A stretch of DNA of 64,000 bases, from positions 1-64,000 of the forward strand of contig JOEL01000020.1 in NCBI GenBank assembly GCA_000720995.1, written 5' to 3'. The notes beneath the pieces are model-generated. The model was not told where the DNA came from and did no database searches. It saw nothing but the letters and a program-made list of their open reading frames with translations. Position numbers and translations under genes: made by a program. Below are positions 61,782 to 64,000 of the stretch, one piece after another. The DNA is from Streptomyces celluloflavus. GTDB lineage: Bacteria > Actinomycetota > Actinomycetes > Streptomycetales > Streptomycetaceae. Each line of letters starts with the position of its first letter. Positions within the stretch are counted from its first letter, which is position 1.

Positions 61782-62351
61782 ATGACCCGTCATCCGTCAC
61801 CGGACTCCGCAACCGGCGCCGTCCTCCCCACGCCCGCCCTCACCCACACCGTCCTCGCCGACACCCTCGTCGGCCCGCTCACCCTCGTCGCGGCCGGGGA
61901 CGCGCTCACCGGCCTCTACATGACCGATCAGCGCCACCGCCCGCCGCAGGAGAGCTTCGGCCCTCCGGCGGACCCCGCCGAGCCCCCGTTCGCCGCGACC
62001 ATCGCCCAGCTCCGCGCGTACTTCCGCGGCGAGCTGACCACCTTCGAGCTGCCGCTGGCGCTCCGCGGCACGCCCTTCCAGCGACGCGTCTGGGCGGCCC
62101 TGTGCACGATCCCGTACGGCGAGACCGTCAGCTACGGCCACCTCGCGGCACGGCTCGGCGTCCCGTCGGCGGCCCGTGCGGTGGGTCTGGCCAACGGGCG
62201 GAACCCCGTCGGCATCGTCGTCCCCTGCCACCGCGTCGTCGGCGCCGACGGCAGCCTCACCGGCTACGGCGGCGGCCTCGACCGCAAGCGCCAGCTGCTC
62301 GCCTTCGAGCGCTCGGACGAGGCGCTCTTCCCGGTGGAGGAGTGCGGCTGA
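61782..62351 (+). CDS. ogt: Methylated-DNA-[protein]-cysteine S-methyltransferase
   Basis: The 189-residue MGMT protein has acceptor Cys in GIVVPCHRVVGADGSLTGYGGGL, helix-turn-helix with TVSYGHLAARLGVPSAARAVG and the Arg finger, and the conserved RKRQLLAFE. It repairs O6-methylguanine by irreversible self-alkylation. It lies 9 nt after the Ada/AlkA fusion and is probably co-transcribed. The following 263 nt hold no gene. Confidence 0.94.
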   Translation: MTRHPSPDSATGAVLPTPALTHTVLADTLVGPLTLVAAGDALTGLYMTDQRHRPPQESFGPPADPAEPPFAATIAQLRAYFRGELTTFELPLALRGTPFQRRVWAALCTIPYGETVSYGHLAARLGVPSAARAVGLANGRNPVGIVVPCHRVVGADGSLTGYGGGLDRKRQLLAFERSDEALFPVEECG

Positions 62352-62614
62352 CCGCCAGGGAGACGGCGCCGGCCACGGCGGTACGGCCACGATCCGGGCT
62401 CCGTGGCCGCGGTCGTACGGCCGCGGCTGCGACGGCGACGGCCGCGCAATGCCGCCGAGCGGCGTCCGGCCCCTCTGGCCGGCAGCCCGGATGACCTCCG
62501 TGCGGTGCCCGGCCGTGGTGCGCGCGTCGCCCGGCGGCGTACGGCCACGCGGTCGGCGACAGCCCCTGATGGGCGCGTGCGGCCGCCGCCGGGGCGCCAC
62601 CGCGCGCCCGTCCG

Positions 62615-63424
62615 TCAGCCCTCGACCGCCTCCCGGACCTCGGCCACCAGCCGCTCCGCCCGGGTCAGGGAGCGTGCCAACTCCACGTCCGTACGGCCGA
62701 GTTCGCCGAGCAGCGTGGTCGCGTGGCCGCCGAAGCCTGGCGGGGTCCGCGGCAGTGCGGCGGCCACGGCGAGCGCGCCCTTTTCGTTGACGCACCACAC
62801 CCCGTGGTGCGCGTGCAGGGCCTGGACGAGGTAGCCGACCGCCCGGGACAGGCAGAGCGCCGCGTACAGCACGTCCTGCGCCGCGTACGACTTGGTGGCC
62901 ATCGTCACCGAGAAACCGGCGTCCCAGACCGCGTCGCGCGTCAGGGACGTCCGCAGCGCCTCCGGGTAGCCCCGGGTCTCCTCCTGAAGGCGGCCCAACT
63001 CCCCACCGGGGTCGGCGAGTACCTGCCCCAGGGCCACCTCGCCCGGGTACGCGGGGGACCAGAAGCCCAGTGGGTGACCGGCCTGGACGCCGATCTCGAA
63101 ATGGCCGCCGCGGCACTCCTCCCACACCCGCCGCACCCGGTCGACGTCCCGCAGAATCCAGTCCACCCGGCTGCCGTCGGGCAGTTCGAGCCAGGCCCCG
63201 CCGTTGACCCAGGCACCCCAGGCCCCCGGTTCGTACACCTCGACCGGACCGCCGGTCACCTCCGCGGCCAGCGCCGCCAGCGCCCGGAGATCCGGTTCGC
63301 CCCGGTAGTAGACCCCCAGATCCCAGTCGGAGTCCGGGCGGTGCGTCCCGCGCGCCCTGCTCCCGCCGAGCATCACCCCGACAACTCCCGGTACCTGCGC
63401 GATCTTTGCGGCGATGTCGTCCAT
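62615..63424 (-). CDS. Nucleotidyltransferase-domain protein
   Basis: In this 269-residue protein residues 10-45 carry the minimal nucleotidyltransferase motif GVMLGGSRARGTHRPDSDWDLGVYY (GS...DxD), and VDWILRDVDRV gives a further Asp. The C-terminal half is a helical domain (DVLYAALCLSRAVGYLVQALHA) like antibiotic adenylyltransferases or HEPN-type partners. Substrate is unknown. ATG 63424 is chosen; the open frame beyond it covers the upstream gap. Confidence 0.82.
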   Translation of the reverse strand: MDDIAAKIAQVPGVVGVMLGGSRARGTHRPDSDWDLGVYYRGEPDLRALAALAAEVTGGPVEVYEPGAWGAWVNGGAWLELPDGSRVDWILRDVDRVRRVWEECRGGHFEIGVQAGHPLGFWSPAYPGEVALGQVLADPGGELGRLQEETRGYPEALRTSLTRDAVWDAGFSVTMATKSYAAQDVLYAALCLSRAVGYLVQALHAHHGVWCVNEKGALAVAAALPRTPPGFGGHATTLLGELGRTDVELARSLTRAERLVAEVREAVEG

Positions 63425-63484
63425 ACCGGCCAGCCTAGGCCCTCCGACTGATCGCGCTCGGACAGGGGCCGGTAGCTTAGGCGC

Positions 63485-63835
63485 ATGTCTTCTGTACTTG
63501 TTGTCGGTTACGACCCGCAAGCGATACCCGGCGGCGACGGCGAGGCGCTTGGTGCGGCTCTCGACGCGGAGCTGGTCCGGTTCGGTGAGCAGGGCATCGA
63601 CGCGGCCGTGGCGCTGGTCGTGTTCGACGAATCGGCCGCGTCCGTCCTCGTCGCGTCGCTGACCGAGCGTCCGTGGGATGTGGTGGTCGTCGGCGGTGGG
63701 ATCCGCAAGACCGAGCAGTTGCTTCCGCTCTTCGAGCAGACCGTGAACCTGATCCGCCGCCATGCGCCCCAGGCCGCCATCGCGTTCAACACAGGTATCG
63801 GGGACAGTGTCGAGGCGGCACAGCGGTGGCTCTGA
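63485..63835 (+). CDS. Conserved small protein of unknown function
   Basis: The 116-residue alpha/beta protein begins MSSVLVVGYDPQAIPGGDGE. It contains PWDVVVVGGGIRKTEQLLPLFEQTVNLIRRH and AIAFNTGIGDSVEAAQRWL. The pattern looks like a small Rossmann-like or response-regulator-like fold without a receiver Asp site. I do not recognise a named family. It is divergent from the nucleotidyltransferase gene. The last 165 nt of the window show no gene. Confidence 0.7.
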   Translation: MSSVLVVGYDPQAIPGGDGEALGAALDAELVRFGEQGIDAAVALVVFDESAASVLVASLTERPWDVVVVGGGIRKTEQLLPLFEQTVNLIRRHAPQAAIAFNTGIGDSVEAAQRWL

Positions 63836-64000
63836 CTTCCGTTCGTCCGGCACTTATGTGATCCGCCGACAGGCCCTGGAGCAGCGGGCCGACGGCGGGC
63901 CGGGAACCGGTCGTCGGTCCGGGTGCCGCTGCCCCCGGACCCCACGGCTCCCGGACCTGCCCGCCGGACAGGTCAGCCGGGGGTGCCGTCGGCCGACCTC

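Noticed and set aside
1-64000. CRISPR arrays, tRNA or rRNA genes, replication origin
   Set aside because: None seen on either strand: no regularly spaced identical repeats, no tRNA cloverleaf-type segments with CCA-side signals, no rRNA landmarks.

Overview
The window is high-GC actinobacterial DNA, almost certainly from a Streptomyces chromosome. The evidence is strong GC bias at third codon positions, many GTG starts with GGAGG-type ribosome sites, a gluABCD-type glutamate transporter, an NsrR/Hmp pair, a chitinase with a DasR-like operator, and a SapB/AmfS-like class III lanthipeptide locus. I saw no rRNA, tRNA or CRISPR array.

Region by region. Positions 1-6.7 kb are accessory: an IS5-type transposase tail, a class III lanthipeptide locus on the minus strand (LanKC synthetase, a 45-residue precursor gene, one ABC exporter), then a graveyard of sensor kinase, IS6 transposase and integrase remnants. 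From 6.8 to 13.7 kb lie a fused pcaL, an MBL-fold hydrolase, exonuclease III, a DUF6278 protein and the four-gene amino-acid ABC transporter. From 13.7 to 30.7 kb are a secreted CocE-like peptidase with a coupled small gene, flavohaemoglobin plus NsrR, a chitinase, a polysaccharide deacetylase, a KimA-like permease, a ChaA antiporter, a secreted gamma-glutamyltransferase, an amidase behind a 40-bp palindrome, an isochorismatase-fold protein and a MarR/MFS pair. From 31.4 to 39.8 kb are four genes of reductive pyrimidine or hydantoin breakdown, split by a 3.7-kb block holding a decayed MarR gene, an isochorismatase-fold hydrolase, a heparin-lyase-like secreted protein and a solute-binding-like protein. 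A lipoate ligase-like gene follows.

From 41.2 to 49.5 kb is a complete, tightly overlapping jetABCD operon: a type II Wadjet anti-plasmid system (kleisin-like, kite-like, SMC-like ATPase, TOPRIM nuclease). After it come an orphan amidinotransferase, an alpha/beta hydrolase with a divergent HTH regulator, a second (cytoplasmic) gamma-glutamyltransferase-like protein with an 18-bp tandem repeat in its leader, an inositol-phosphatase/FAD oxidoreductase pair, a macro-domain protein, DUF5713, a MarR/prolyl aminopeptidase pair, a split alkylation-repair operon (Ada-N/AraC/AlkA fusion plus ogt), a nucleotidyltransferase-fold protein and a small unknown gene.

The strongest biology is the Wadjet operon and the lanthipeptide locus. 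The precursor has two exact SxxSxxxC motifs and is too short for many gene callers. The most unusual non-coding element is the 40-bp near-perfect palindrome whose right arm ends in the amidase Shine-Dalgarno sequence. All functional calls come from reading motifs and architecture; no database search was run.
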